Shown here: in pieces, positions 1-9,266 of the stretch
Position numbering within the stretch: position 1 is the stretch's first letter
How the letters are laid out: the number at the start of each line of letters is the position of its first letter
DNA from: Bacillota bacterium
GTDB taxonomy: Bacteria; Bacillota; Clostridia; Lachnospirales; Lachnospiraceae
Assembly (NCBI GenBank): GCA_023391695.1
Contig: JAEWAK010000053.1
Span: forward strand, 1 to 49,341
DNA: 49,341 bases
Direction of reading: 5' to 3'
The notes under the pieces: generated by a model
Seen by the model: only the letters and a program-made list of their open reading frames with translations
Database searches by the model: none
What the model was told of the DNA's origin: nothing
Program-made: the position numbers and the translations under genes

Positions 1-1747
1 ATGTGGCATCATCCTTGAACAGCTGAGAATTGTCATTGGAATTCAGCCAAATCTCCCCATTTTTATGCCTCAGATAGCAGCCTGGGAAGTTCACAGACTC
101 CAGGGATACTCCATTGGCATCAGCCAGTCCGGGAACCAGCTTGAACTTACTGTCATCAAAGGGGGTGACATTCGAGTTTATCTGTCCTCGGCCATTGATA
201 TGGCGTATGAAGTTAAGGGAAATATTTATGGCTTCAAATCTGGAGAAATTGACCTTGACAGTTCCTGAAGGCTCTGCCACTACGGCACCATAAGCTGTCG
301 GAGTTCCAAATACGGGATAGTCTCCGTTCCATGTGAACTTTTGGGCTCTTACGCTCCTGTTTCCCCATCCTCCTCCCGAAGTTTGGAAGGCATGGTATAC
401 TATCCAGTCCTCAGTACCGTCAGGGGATTTGGTAAAGGTGTTATGCCCTGTTCCATAAGCAGTTGCTGCCTGACTGAAAACAGCAGTGCTTTTTTTTACC
501 CATGAAGCAGGGTTCAAAACGTTGCCATCGGAACATGTAATTCTCCCGAGGCAGTAGTCATTCAACCAACTGGCACTTGCAGAATAGATAATATGTATTT
601 TACCGTTCTTCATCAGCACCTCAGGCCCCTCGTTGATTGCCGCACCGTTCTTTTCCCAAGCATAGGTGGGAGTAGAAATCATGACCTTTGCACCGCTTAT
701 GGTATAAGGATTGCTCATGGGAGCTATATAGAGGTTCTGCGGAGCAGCCGCACCATTTTCACAGCCTGACCATATAAAATACAGGGAACCATCTGTCTTT
801 TGCAGAACAGTAGCGTCTATAGCCCATTTATCGTCCGAGGATGTCACCTTCCCTCTGAAGGTATAGGAGCCCTGGGGGTCCTGTGAATTGCTCTCCAGGC
901 AATACATACGATGATTGACATTCTGTCCGTCATCTGCTGCAAAGTATATATACCATTTTCCATTGATGTACTGGAGCTCCGGCGCCCATATTTCTTTTGA
1001 GTATGCAGTTCCGGCGGGAGGAGTATAGACCTTCACCATAGGAGCACCGCCGATGTCCTGCAGTCTCTGGGTCTTTGCAACACCTATTCCCCCGCCCGTG
1101 GTTTTACAGTAGTAGTAATAGCCGTCCTTTAAAACTACAGACGGGTCGGCCGCCGTGGGTGCTACAATAGGGTTTGTGAAGGTTACTACTGTACCCATAT
1201 AAATCTTAACTGATGACATCTTGTCATTGGCAGTGTCGCCAACATAAGAAGAACTTGAAGTATAGGTCCATTTTGTTCCACCGAAATTGTCATTCTCATA
1301 TACTTCTACAGTCCAACCGCTTGGAACCTTTAATGAAGTCATCCAATCATTAGGAATTCCTTTTGCGTTCAACTGAGACAATGTATAATTGCCCACTCCA
1401 AGTGTTATTGCTGTTCCACCATAGTTTATATCTTTATAGAATGTCACTCCGTTTGTTGCTGGTGGCGGCGTAGGCGTAGGTGTAGGCGTAGATCCGCTGC
1501 CGCCTGGCTGCCATAAAGCAGGAACATTGGATGGTTCCCAACCTACGAGGGAAGTATGTGCCTGAATACAGGTATAAGTACTTCCGTTATATGTTACTGT
1601 ATCATTTACTGCATATGCAGTATTTGCAGCCCATGCCCCTCTGTCGGCTGCACTTACCTGGTTTGCAGTAAAAATACCGCACAATAATGTAAACACCATT
1701 ACCAGTGCCAGAATTTTTCCAAATGATTTCTTTCTTAAAGCATGCAT
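1..1747 (-). CDS. Secreted GH43 arabinofuranosidase-like enzyme, 3' end cut by window edge
   Basis: The frame is open from the ATG at 1747 to the left edge (582 codons), so the C-terminus is missing. Residues 1-33 are a signal peptide. Residues 36-80 are a CBM5/12-type chitin/cellulose-binding module, followed by a short PT linker. Residues 100-183 look like a beta/gamma-crystallin-type module (YGGTAITL, FGGTKW). A GH43 five-blade propeller follows, with candidate catalytic residues D201 (AADPSVV), D311 (AIDATVL) and E373 (NEGPEVL). The last 80 residues resemble an AbfB/CBM42 arabinose-binding domain (FPGCYLRH). The likely role is extracellular removal of arabinofuranosyl side chains from plant polysaccharide. 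A G-rich ribosome site lies about 8 bases before the ATG. It sits 19 bp downstream of the chitinase gene and may share its transcript. The family call is good; the exact substrate is inferred. Confidence 0.85.
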   Translation of the reverse strand, partial: MHALRKKSFGKILALVMVFTLLCGIFTANQVSAADRGAWAANTAYAVNDTVTYNGSTYTCIQAHTSLVGWEPSNVPALWQPGGSGSTPTPTPTPPPATNGVTFYKDINYGGTAITLGVGNYTLSQLNAKGIPNDWMTSLKVPSGWTVEVYENDNFGGTKWTYTSSSSYVGDTANDKMSSVKIYMGTVVTFTNPIVAPTAADPSVVLKDGYYYYCKTTGGGIGVAKTQRLQDIGGAPMVKVYTPPAGTAYSKEIWAPELQYINGKWYIYFAADDGQNVNHRMYCLESNSQDPQGSYTFRGKVTSSDDKWAIDATVLQKTDGSLYFIWSGCENGAAAPQNLYIAPMSNPYTISGAKVMISTPTYAWEKNGAAINEGPEVLMKNGKIHIIYSASASWLNDYCLGRITCSDGNVLNPASWVKKSTAVFSQAATAYGTGHNTFTKSPDGTEDWIVYHAFQTSGGGWGNRSVRAQKFTWNGDYPVFGTPTAYGAVVAEPSGTVKVNFSRFEAINISLNFIRHINGRGQINSNVTPFDDSKFKLVPGLADANGVSLESVNFPGCYLRHKNGEIWLNSNDNSQLFKDDAT

Positions 1748-1766
1748 CGTATATCCCCCCCTTATC

Positions 1767-4559
1767 TTATTTGGCTAACTCCCACAATGCAGGAACATTG
1801 GATGGTTCCCAACCTGCAAGGGAAGTATGTGCCTGCAGGCACCTATAATTGCTGCTGTTGTAAGATACTATAGTTCCCACGCTATATGCCGTATTCGGAG
1901 CCCATGCAGGATAACCGCTGCTGCTGATGGTGTAAGCAGCAGTTGTAACATCTGAATTATTCATGCCTGATGCCATAGCAATTGCCTTTATTGTTTTAGT
2001 GCTCGTAACAGATATTGCACCTGTATATTGTGCAGAGGATGAAGTAGGTGTGGAACCATCGGTAGTATACCTGATGGTAGCACCTGCTGTAGCACAGGAA
2101 ATAGTAACATTCTGTGCTGATGAATATGTTCCCCCTGCAGGACTGAAGGCAGGTGCTGCAACAGTCGAATTATCCTGAATGGTATAAGCAGCTGTTACAG
2201 TTTCGGATGGGTTCATCCCCGTTTTAAAAGCTTTGAACTTGATCGTTGTAGTGTCGGTTATTGTGAGGGCTCCGCTCCATATGGCTGAATTCTCTCCCGG
2301 CTCGGTTCCATCCGTTGTATATCTGATGGTTGCCCCTTCGGTAGCACAGGAAGCAGTAATATTCTGTGCCGTGGAATAAGTTCCTCCTGCCGGCGAAACG
2401 ACAGGCGCAGCTACTGTTTGAACAGTACTGCCGTTTGTAACATTTACTGTTATGGTATTGGTTGAGGTTGTACCGAACCTGTTTTTAAGGTCAATTCTAT
2501 ATGTGTAGGTACCATTTGTTCTTCCCGATACGCCGTAAACTGCCGTTTGAGCATTCGGTGAATTTCCTTGAAGTGCTTCAGAGAATACGATTTTATCGTT
2601 TTCATATATCGTCCATGAAGTTGCATTATTACCCCACCATATATCCATGGTAATATCGTATACTCCATCACCATCCCAGTTATTGTGGCTTATTGAGCCT
2701 GCGGCCGGAGCACCAGCAGGATTACCCAGGTCAACTCCTTCATCTCCGCCGTTAATAGTAAAAGCAGCACTTGCAACAGCTGATTCATTCATACCGGATT
2801 TGAAAGCCTTGGCTTTTATGGTAGTAGTACTGGCTACATTAATAGAACCCGCATATTGTGTTGATGCGGCAGTAGGCTCACTGCCGTCAGTGGTATACCT
2901 GATGGTGGCACCGCTTGTTGCACAGGAGATAGTTACGGTCTGTGCAGATGTATAGGTTCCGCCTGCAGGACTGAAGGTTGGTGCTGCTACCTGTGAGGCA
3001 CTATTTATGGTATAAGTAGCACTTGCTGTAGCTGAATCATTCATACTTGACTTGAAAGCCTTTGCCTTTATTGTAGTAGTGCCTGATACGCTGATAGGAG
3101 CTGTGTACTGGGTAGAAGCAGCTGTAGGCTCACTTCCGTTTGTGGTATACCTTATGGTAGCACCACTTGTAGCACAGGAGATACTAACTGTCTGTGCAGA
3201 TGTATAGGTTCCGCCTGCAGGACTGAAGGTTGGGATTGCCACTGTTGCAGTACCGTTTATGCCAAGCTTGTTGGATATTGTATTAGTTAATGCGAAATTA
3301 GAGGTATCACAAGAAATTTCCCAACCGATGATTCCACCAAAGCCGTTATCAATGACATAGTCACATCTTGCGGCTGCAGAGGTTTCATCTTCATAGGTAT
3401 ACATGATACCCAGGGAGCTGTTATAAAGCCAAGGAACCTTAGATACTGAATCTCTGTATTTTGTATAGCCTGCAGTATTTTCCAGTGTCTTCATCTGGGC
3501 ATAGGAATTCTGACCTCCAGGGCTGCTTGGATTATCAAGGTTACCCACAGGAGCACCGTTTGCTGTGGCAAATAGGCCGTTTGTACCTGTACCGGCAACT
3601 ACATTTTTCCAACCGCGGGAATAGAAAGGTGAACCTACATTAAGCTTAGATGCGGGAATATTATAAGTATCCCTATAGTATTTCATTATGTAATCTGTAT
3701 TGTATTTGTTTTTGATATCAACCGGTGAAGTTCCGGATGGGTCATTTGGATTCTTGTAAATTGCTGACTGGTGGTTTGTAACTGTCTCCCATGCTCCATG
3801 AATGTCGTATGTCATTATATTTAACCAATCCAAATATTGCGAATATACATCAGGTTCTGTCAAATCAACTTTTTCATAACCTCCTGGTGCAGCTATAGTA
3901 AGAAGTTTATCGGACATGCCGTTATTATTGTATGCTTCGCGGATTTCCCTCAGCAATGCTGTGAAATTCTGCTTGTCCTCAGGTCCGCCGGGACAACCCC
4001 TGTCGTACTCGTCATTAGGATCTTTTGCCCTGTTGACTCCGGGGTATTCCCAATCAAGATCTATACCATCAATAAATGGATATTTCTTCAGGAAATCTAT
4101 GACACTTTGAATGAATATTGCTCTGCTTGATGGTGTCTGTGCCATTGCATGAAAGTTTTCACCTCTTGTCCATCCTCCGACTGAGATAACAACTTTTACA
4201 TTCGGATACTGTGTCTTGTAATATTTGTATTCTCCAAAGTGTCCCCTTATCATGCCGGGATCCCAGCCTTCGGAGTGTGCGAAAGTAGCCTGGAAGTCTG
4301 CATAATCGTCAGTTGAAGCAAGTTTATAACTTGGATCAATAGTGAAGAATGCATGATTTATGCAGGTTACTTTATTCCATGGGATCATACCTACATTCAT
4401 TGACATATGTGCAGTATTATACATGCCCCAGTTAGGGAAGTATACTACAAAGTTTTTGCCGCTGGCAGCTGAGGACACAGAAGTTCCCACAGGAAGCAGG
4501 GTAAATAAAATACCCAGCACAAGAACCAGGGGCAGTAGTTTTTTTAATTTTTTTTTCAT
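1767..4559 (-). CDS. Secreted multi-domain GH18 chitinase
   Basis: This is a 930-residue endochitinase. Residues 1-32 are a signal peptide and residues 36-430 a GH18 barrel. The DxxDxDxE motif is intact (D164, D167, D169, E171), with E171 as proton donor; SVGGW at 126-130 is the other GH18 signature. Two chitobiase-C-terminal/Fn3-like repeats follow (each beginning FSPAGGTYTSAQ). Next comes a domain resembling the ChiA N-terminal chitin-binding domain (SISHNNWDGDGVYDITMDIW), two more of the repeats, and a C-terminal CBM5/12 module ending PALWELAK. The enzyme should be secreted and hydrolyse crystalline chitin. The gene runs straight into the GH43 gene, so both may be co-transcribed. The catalytic site is complete. 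Confidence 0.93.
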   Translation of the reverse strand: MKKKLKKLLPLVLVLGILFTLLPVGTSVSSAASGKNFVVYFPNWGMYNTAHMSMNVGMIPWNKVTCINHAFFTIDPSYKLASTDDYADFQATFAHSEGWDPGMIRGHFGEYKYYKTQYPNVKVVISVGGWTRGENFHAMAQTPSSRAIFIQSVIDFLKKYPFIDGIDLDWEYPGVNRAKDPNDEYDRGCPGGPEDKQNFTALLREIREAYNNNGMSDKLLTIAAPGGYEKVDLTEPDVYSQYLDWLNIMTYDIHGAWETVTNHQSAIYKNPNDPSGTSPVDIKNKYNTDYIMKYYRDTYNIPASKLNVGSPFYSRGWKNVVAGTGTNGLFATANGAPVGNLDNPSSPGGQNSYAQMKTLENTAGYTKYRDSVSKVPWLYNSSLGIMYTYEDETSAAARCDYVIDNGFGGIIGWEISCDTSNFALTNTISNKLGINGTATVAIPTFSPAGGTYTSAQTVSISCATSGATIRYTTNGSEPTAASTQYTAPISVSGTTTIKAKAFKSSMNDSATASATYTINSASQVAAPTFSPAGGTYTSAQTVTISCATSGATIRYTTDGSEPTAASTQYAGSINVASTTTIKAKAFKSGMNESAVASAAFTINGGDEGVDLGNPAGAPAAGSISHNNWDGDGVYDITMDIWWGNNATSWTIYENDKIVFSEALQGNSPNAQTAVYGVSGRTNGTYTYRIDLKNRFGTTSTNTITVNVTNGSTVQTVAAPVVSPAGGTYSTAQNITASCATEGATIRYTTDGTEPGENSAIWSGALTITDTTTIKFKAFKTGMNPSETVTAAYTIQDNSTVAAPAFSPAGGTYSSAQNVTISCATAGATIRYTTDGSTPTSSSAQYTGAISVTSTKTIKAIAMASGMNNSDVTTAAYTISSSGYPAWAPNTAYSVGTIVSYNSSNYRCLQAHTSLAGWEPSNVPALWELAK

Positions 4560-4587
4560 ATTTTTTACCTCACTATACTTTGTGGTA

Positions 4588-4603
4588 GTGTCAAGTCTGA
4601 CAC
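4588..4603. promoter_or_regulatory. Small palindrome in the chitinase 5' region
   Basis: A perfect 6-bp inverted repeat, GTGTCA-agtc-TGACAC, lies about 30 bp before the chitinase start codon. It could be an operator or part of a leader hairpin. A partial copy (CTTGACACTG) lies near 4784. The function is a guess. Confidence 0.3.
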
Positions 4604-4954
4604 CCCGTTATTATTTCAAAATCTTTTCTTTTAAAGGATAAATTATTGCTTATGGATAACATTATACTCTATTTACTTACTATCATTTAAGAACATAAAA
4701 CTATTTACTGGCTCCTGAACTTTATCTGCAATTTTCAAGGTTCTAATTGAGCCTATTTTTTAAATCAGGGTTTTCATACTTTACTTGACACTGCCTGCTT
4801 TGTTGTTATATTCACTCAGCTTAAAAAATGATCCTAACATGAATCGAAGGAACACCGCAAACATAAATTCAATCCCCTGATTAAAGGATATAATTCACCC
4901 CCTTGATAGAATATAAATAGGATTTCAAATTTGTGGAATAGGGCTTCACAAAGC

Positions 4955-5085
4955 TGAATCCTTATTATTTCTGCAACTTCCCTACATGATTTACCGGAAA
5001 GAAATAGGTAAAGAGCTTGCTATCTTTTGTAAACTCTTGCTTTCTTTTCCGCATACATGGCGGCTTTAATTGATTTTAATTTTTC
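4955..5085 (-). pseudogene. Remnant of an IS630-like transposase N-terminus
   Basis: Read on the minus strand, this piece gives a helix-turn-helix-like segment (AAMYAEKKARVYKR, stop, LFLSGKSCREVAEII) typical of the N-terminal region of IS630-type transposases. An in-frame TAG interrupts it and another stop precedes it. There is no start codon and no catalytic domain. The call rests on a short motif, so another HTH protein is possible. Confidence 0.5.
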
Positions 5086-5308
5086 TTACACCATTTTCCC
5101 CTTATTTATATAAATTATAATCAGGAATAATATTGGATAAATATCTCAATTCCATTATATAGTATTTTTTTTGTTTCAATAAGTAGACAATATTGGCATT
5201 TATTGTTCATTTTTGGTGGTATATCATAGATTTTATGTAATATAAGCACTATAAAAATACAAAAAATCGGATAGGAGGCTACCCATTAATTGAGTAGCCG
5301 ACCTTCCA

Positions 5309-5382
5309 GTCGAGTAAGTAAGGGGAGTTTCACCCCAAATTTCTCACTGAACCGTACTTGAAAGTCTCTCTTCATACGGCTC
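5309..5382 (-). mobile_element. Group II intron 3' remnant (domains V and VI)
   Basis: Positions 5349-5382, read on the minus strand, form a 34-nt hairpin with the domain V layout: GAGCCGTAT pairs with GTACGGTTC over nine base pairs, a two-base bulge (AA) follows, and a short upper stem carries a GAGA tetraloop. The AGC catalytic triad is present. The next 40 nt fold like domain VI (TTTGGGG / CTCCCC) and end ...CTCGAC, matching the 3' AY rule. No maturase frame and no 5' GTGYG end are visible upstream, so this is a truncated, inactive copy. How far the remnant extends above 5382 is unclear. Confidence 0.72.
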
Positions 5383-5679
5383 TTATCATTCAATCTTAAG
5401 CAGTTTTAAGTCTTCTAAGTTTCCAGTGAGAGCCCCATTCAGATAATCATCCACAACCTCCTGCTTTAGTCCTTTGGAATAATATTGGTTTCCTTTTTGA
5501 GAAAGCAGGGCACAGTTTGCCTTTCCGTTTCATAGAGTCGGATCCATATTAGAAATGTAGCTCTATTAATACTGATTTCTTTTGCGCAGAGCTTACACCG
5601 ATTTCACCATTCAGGTACCCTCAACGAGCTTTACTTACTCAACGGCATCAATTCCCTTCATTGATTTTGACATAGAAAA

Positions 5680-5725
5680 TACCCCCATATAGGACCTTTA
5701 TATTTCATTGTCCTATATAGGGGTA
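5680..5725 (-). terminator. Strong hairpin, probable minus-strand terminator
   Basis: Arms of 16 nt (TACCCCCATATAGGAC and GTCCTATATAGGGGTA) differ at one position, which becomes a G-U pair in minus-strand RNA. TTTTC follows on that strand. It may end transcription from the gene at 6089-6433, although about 360 bp lie between them. Confidence 0.45.
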
Positions 5726-5779
5726 GCATATCATTTGTCTCGATGCATTTGTTTTTACATATATGAAATTCCTGCTTTG

Positions 5780-5972
5780 GAGGTCATATCCTCTCAACGA
5801 ACTTTTATCATCTATGAAAACGGTCAAAAAAAATGGGCCAAAATTTGTACTTCCTTAACTTAATTTTTGCTCATTATTGTTCCAAAAACTACAACATAAT
5901 GTGGTCACTCCCCCTTATTTTTCCTTTCAGCCACAATTCGTCATTATTATTATCGTTTCATCTCAATGGTGA
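5780..5972. repeat. Diverged dispersed repeat, copy 1
   Basis: This stretch aligns in the same orientation with 24398-24578. Shared words include TCTATGAAAACGGT, AAAATTTG and CCACAATTCG followed by a CATTATTATTATC-like run. Both copies lie in gene-poor DNA next to other debris. I see no coding, so a decayed mobile element or an RNA are the options. Confidence 0.5.
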
Positions 5973-6088
5973 GTTGAGTTAGTCTGCGAGTTTTATTATA
6001 CCATGTGTATTAATTATAAAATTTATATTCTATTGATTATAAGTGTTTAAAAATATATAATAATATTTCAATAGCTGTTTATCTTTTA

Positions 6089-6433
6089 TTAAGTTTTCCA
6101 ATAATCTTTCGTACTGTAAACATCTTCGCCTAGTATCTTGTTTACAGACCTAATAAATGCACGATAACCCCCATCTTTATCAGTCTTGTGAGGGATCGAA
6201 CGTGAAAGAATTTTCTCGGCATCATCCATATCAAAATCAAAACAACTTACCAGAATAACTTTGACTTCATTGGAAGATGCTCCATGAGCAAATTCGTTGG
6301 CTGCCTCATATACTTTTTCGTTCTCATAGAAACTGGACTGTTTCAGATCATAGTATTCCAATATTTTTTTATAACCGTAGATGACCACGAAGAAAATTGC
6401 CATTAATCCAAAATTTTCTAAAAAATCATTCAA
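6089..6433 (-). CDS. Small membrane-anchored protein of unknown function
   Basis: This is a 114-residue protein with one N-terminal membrane segment (about residues 9-25, MAIFFVVIYGY) and a soluble, charged C-terminal part (KVILVSCFDFDMDDAEKIL). I do not recognise the family. The best start is a TTG at 6433, seven bases after a GGGAGG ribosome site; no ATG fits as well. It follows the TPR gene after about 85 bp, in the tail of the kdp region. It may be co-transcribed with the TPR gene. Confidence 0.65.
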   Translation of the reverse strand: MNDFLENFGLMAIFFVVIYGYKKILEYYDLKQSSFYENEKVYEAANEFAHGASSNEVKVILVSCFDFDMDDAEKILSRSIPHKTDKDGGYRAFIRSVNKILGEDVYSTKDYWKT

Positions 6434-6518
6434 AAAACGACCTCCCCTTTTTCCTAATCGACGCAGCCTATAATCACCTTATAAATAATTTCCTCTTTTT
6501 TTCTATAGTACCTCATCA

Positions 6519-6914
6519 TTAATCTCTCATGGCTATATGACCAATGCCTTGTTCATCATATTCAACTTTATATAAGTCCTGCTTTTTCTCTACTGGGCAA
6601 TCAGACTCATCCAACGCCCAGTTACCTCTTGGATAAAAACTGCCGAAATGATCTAAATTATGACGTGCCGGAATGTAAGTAGGGTCCAACGCCCATGCCG
6701 CGCGAAAATGTTTCATAGCGATAAGATGATCTTCCTGCAGTTCAAGAAGCAAGCCAATCAGATTATGTGGTTCCGGTGCATGGGGGTACTTCCCCATAGC
6801 TTCTTTGACCAGCATCTCTGCTTCCTGATATCTTCTTTGTTCTACAAATTGCCTGACTGCATCACACAGTTCATTCATTTCTTGTGGATTCTTTATTATA
6901 TTCATCTGTTTCAT
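6519..6914 (-). CDS. TPR-repeat protein downstream of kdp genes
   Basis: This is a soluble protein of about 131 residues with two tetratricopeptide-like repeats (QRRYQEAEMLVKEAMGKYP, then LLLELQEDHLIAMKHFRAAW), expected to mediate protein contacts. I prefer the ATG at 6914: the ATG at 6923 touches the AAGGAGG ribosome site, while 6914 is correctly spaced. It follows the second kdpE-like gene beyond a terminator. I recall small TPR proteins near other Firmicutes kdp loci, so a link to K+ signalling is plausible but unproven. Confidence 0.75.
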   Translation of the reverse strand: MKQMNIIKNPQEMNELCDAVRQFVEQRRYQEAEMLVKEAMGKYPHAPEPHNLIGLLLELQEDHLIAMKHFRAAWALDPTYIPARHNLDHFGSFYPRGNWALDESDCPVEKKQDLYKVEYDEQGIGHIAMRD

Positions 6915-7032
6915 AGCTTCCATGCCTCCTTAAATAGATGTGAATAATTTTATAGGTTTATAATAGCAGAGAAGCTGTAAAAGTAGTGTGAGAGATGTTC
7001 ATTTCATGTGAGAATATTGTGAGAAGCAAAAA

Positions 7033-7063
7033 GGCCACTCCGTTTTGCATTACCGGAATGGCC
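7033..7063 (-). terminator. Intrinsic terminator after second kdpE-like gene
   Basis: Ten-base arms (GGCCACTCCG / CGGAATGGCC, one mismatch) are followed on the minus strand by TTTTTG, 13 bp past the stop codon of the gene at 7076. Confidence 0.75.
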
Positions 7064-7075
7064 AACTTGATATCT

Positions 7076-7774
7076 TTATTCATCTACCAATCTGTATCCA
7101 ACGCCTATTTCTGTTACAATATAACGGGGTTTCGCAGGATTTTTTTCAATTTTCCGTCGTAGACCTGCCATTAAAGCTCGAAGCGCTTGTGTATCGGTAC
7201 CGTAACCAATGCCCCATATTTCTTTTATAATATATCCTGTTGTCAATACTTTTCCAATATTTTTAAAAAACAAGGCAAGTAGATCATACTCCATTGGAGT
7301 CACATGTAATTCCATATCGTCAAGATAAACCAGATGTTTATCCAATTCAATCCTTAATCCGGCAACCGATATGGAACTCAGTAATTTTTCCTTGTTCTGC
7401 ATATACAGGTGACGCAAAGCTACGCGGATACGCGCCATAAGTTCTGTAGCGGAAAAGGGCTTTGTCAGGTAATCGTCTGCACCAAGATCCAGTACCGCAG
7501 CCTTTTCTTTATCCTGATCACGGGCAGAAACAACAATAATTGGTACTTCTGACCACTCACGTACTTTTTTAATTACATCCATGCCATCAAAATCCGGCAA
7601 TCCAAGATCAAGCAGCATAATGTCAATCTGCTGCGACACAAGATGCTCCAGTGCCTCCTGTGCCGTATGAGCCGTAATATACCGGAACCCCTCCTGTCTC
7701 AGAGAATAACAAATGAATTTTCTGATCTGTGTATCATCTTCAACAACAAGAATATATTCACTATAATTTTTCAT
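7076..7774 (-). CDS. KdpE-like OmpR-family response regulator (second copy)
   Basis: This 232-residue regulator has a receiver domain (acidic pocket EDD near residue 12, phospho-acceptor in MLLDLGLPDFDG, conserved K in LTKPF) and a winged-helix DNA-binding domain (VTPMEYDLLALFFKN, VGYRL at the end). It overlaps the end of the kinase gene at 7761, so the two are translationally coupled. It resembles the KdpE at 9329-10033 throughout, which points to tandem duplication. A GAGG ribosome site sits upstream. The target is probably kdp or a related ion-stress promoter; this is inferred from position. Confidence 0.88.
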   Translation of the reverse strand: MKNYSEYILVVEDDTQIRKFICYSLRQEGFRYITAHTAQEALEHLVSQQIDIMLLDLGLPDFDGMDVIKKVREWSEVPIIVVSARDQDKEKAAVLDLGADDYLTKPFSATELMARIRVALRHLYMQNKEKLLSSISVAGLRIELDKHLVYLDDMELHVTPMEYDLLALFFKNIGKVLTTGYIIKEIWGIGYGTDTQALRALMAGLRRKIEKNPAKPRYIVTEIGVGYRLVDE

Positions 7775-9242
7775 TGTTCTCTACCTCCAGAGGTAATGTA
7801 AATAAAAACTCCGCTCCGTTGCCATCTGTTCGATTACGGGCTTCAATTTGCCCACCATGTGCTTTTATTATGGCATCGCAAATCGAAAGGCCCAATCCGA
7901 CGCCATGTTTTGCATCTGGCCGCCCGGCTTGCGAGGTATAGAACACCTGAAAAATATTCGGCATATCATCCTTTGCTATACCACTGCCCCTGTCCTTTAT
8001 GATAAAAACAGCCTCTTTCTTTTGTTCATCCTTTACTACAGAAACACTAATCTCCTGATCAGGCAGAGTATGCTTGATTGCGTTGTCTAACAAGTTAATT
8101 AGAACTTGTTTGACCAGCTTTGCATCCATGGGAACCAATAAAAATTCATCGGGTACACTCACGCTGATTTCATGAACTGGTGACCGCTTTGCGATATGTT
8201 CGACCGCGCTGGCTATTACTTCCTCTACCGCTTCCATCTGCTTATTAAGAGTCAATCTGCCTTCCTGCAACCTGGATAGACTCAAAATATTTTCCACCAT
8301 CGAATGCAGCCAATCCGCATCCTTGTGTATATCAAATGCCAAAGAATAACGGGGATCATCCTGTCTGGTCATATCCATAAGCATTTCCGAAGTACCTATA
8401 ATACCGGACAGCGGTGTACGTAAATCATGTGAGATTGCTCGAAGAAGGTTTCCGCGGTAACGTTCCTGCACAGTTTCCTCCCGAGACTTGATATGTTGCT
8501 CAGCAGATCTGTACCGATCCAATGCAAGAGCGGTACTTTCAATCATAGCATGTAATAGGCGAATCTGTGCCTCGCTCATTTTCTGCGCGTTTTCCTTGGG
8601 TATCCGAATAAAGCCGAAAATATTTTCACCACTGCGGATCGGCCAGTCATAGAATTCTGTACCAATATAACACTTGGATTGTAATTCATGTGTCTGAATT
8701 CTAATTTTCTCTCCTTCTATTGCCCTTCGTACCTGCTTTCCGTTTTGTGCTTGCTGAATAAAATATCTATCAGGCATTCCGTTTTCATCGAAACTAAGCC
8801 AAGCAGCTTGGCAGAAAAAGCAATTGCTGATGGATTCTATGGCAATACTGGAAATTTCATAAATATCCTTTGCTTCTGTCAGATAATTGGTAAGATTGTA
8901 AACTGCTTTTGTTTCAGCTTCTCTTTGCCTGGCGGAAAACATATTTTCCTTGGCATGAGAGGTAATTGTACTTGTTATAAGTGCAGTTATCGTCATGATA
9001 ATAAAAGTAAGAATATAACTGGAATCATTAACAGAAAAGGTAAAGTACGGTTCTGTAAAAAAATAGTTAAATAAGAACGTTGCCGTTACCGATGCAAGAA
9101 TCCCAAGCATATAGCCATTCGTTAACCATGCTGTCATAAGTACCGCCAAAAGATAAACAATTACGATATTGGTCTCAGGAAACCCAATCACGCGAAAAAG
9201 ATAGCCTGTCATGGATGAGACAGCCAATAATCCTGCCATCAA
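7761..9242 (-). CDS. Truncated KdpD-like histidine kinase (no KdpD/USP sensor)
   Basis: This 493-residue kinase matches only the C-terminal half of KdpD. It has a four-helix DUF4118 membrane bundle (with FNYFFTEPYFTF), a GAF-like region, a HisKA box (AISHDLRTPLSGIIG, H near 275) and a HATPase domain (N box LINLLDNAIKH, GLGLSICDAI). The N-terminal KdpD ATP-binding domain and the universal-stress domain of full KdpD are absent. The start is uncertain: TTG at 9242 or ATG at 9239, neither with a ribosome site. A well-placed ATG at 9311 is in the same frame, but an in-frame TAA lies between (see the short frame at 9267-9311). It could pair with the regulator at 7076 and cross-talk with KdpDE. Confidence 0.82.
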   Translation of the reverse strand: MMAGLLAVSSMTGYLFRVIGFPETNIVIVYLLAVLMTAWLTNGYMLGILASVTATFLFNYFFTEPYFTFSVNDSSYILTFIIMTITALITSTITSHAKENMFSARQREAETKAVYNLTNYLTEAKDIYEISSIAIESISNCFFCQAAWLSFDENGMPDRYFIQQAQNGKQVRRAIEGEKIRIQTHELQSKCYIGTEFYDWPIRSGENIFGFIRIPKENAQKMSEAQIRLLHAMIESTALALDRYRSAEQHIKSREETVQERYRGNLLRAISHDLRTPLSGIIGTSEMLMDMTRQDDPRYSLAFDIHKDADWLHSMVENILSLSRLQEGRLTLNKQMEAVEEVIASAVEHIAKRSPVHEISVSVPDEFLLVPMDAKLVKQVLINLLDNAIKHTLPDQEISVSVVKDEQKKEAVFIIKDRGSGIAKDDMPNIFQVFYTSQAGRPDAKHGVGLGLSICDAIIKAHGGQIEARNRTDGNGAEFLFTLPLEVENNEKL

Positions 9243-9266
9243 AATGGCAGAATAAAGAATTTTAAC

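Larger units (their letters stand above)
4560..6088. other. Long non-coding stretch with decayed mobile DNA
   Basis: I find no intact gene in these 1.5 kb. From low to high coordinates it holds the chitinase upstream region, a broken HTH transposase piece, the 3' end of a group II intron, a terminator-like hairpin and one copy of a dispersed repeat. These are listed separately. The rest is AT-rich without recognisable coding. Confidence 0.7.

Noticed and set aside
65..268. 67-codon plus-strand frame
   Set aside because: It is antisense to the GH43 gene, which is open across the left edge; no ribosome site and no motif.
1963..2955. Plus-strand frames within the chitinase gene
   Set aside because: They arise from the repeated Ala/Thr-rich domains read on the opposite strand.
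5400..5520. Possible IS3 OrfA-like peptide (KQEVVDDYLNGALTG) on the minus strand
   Set aside because: It lies directly upstream of the group II intron domain V and is more simply explained as intron RNA; the similarity is short and has no start codon.
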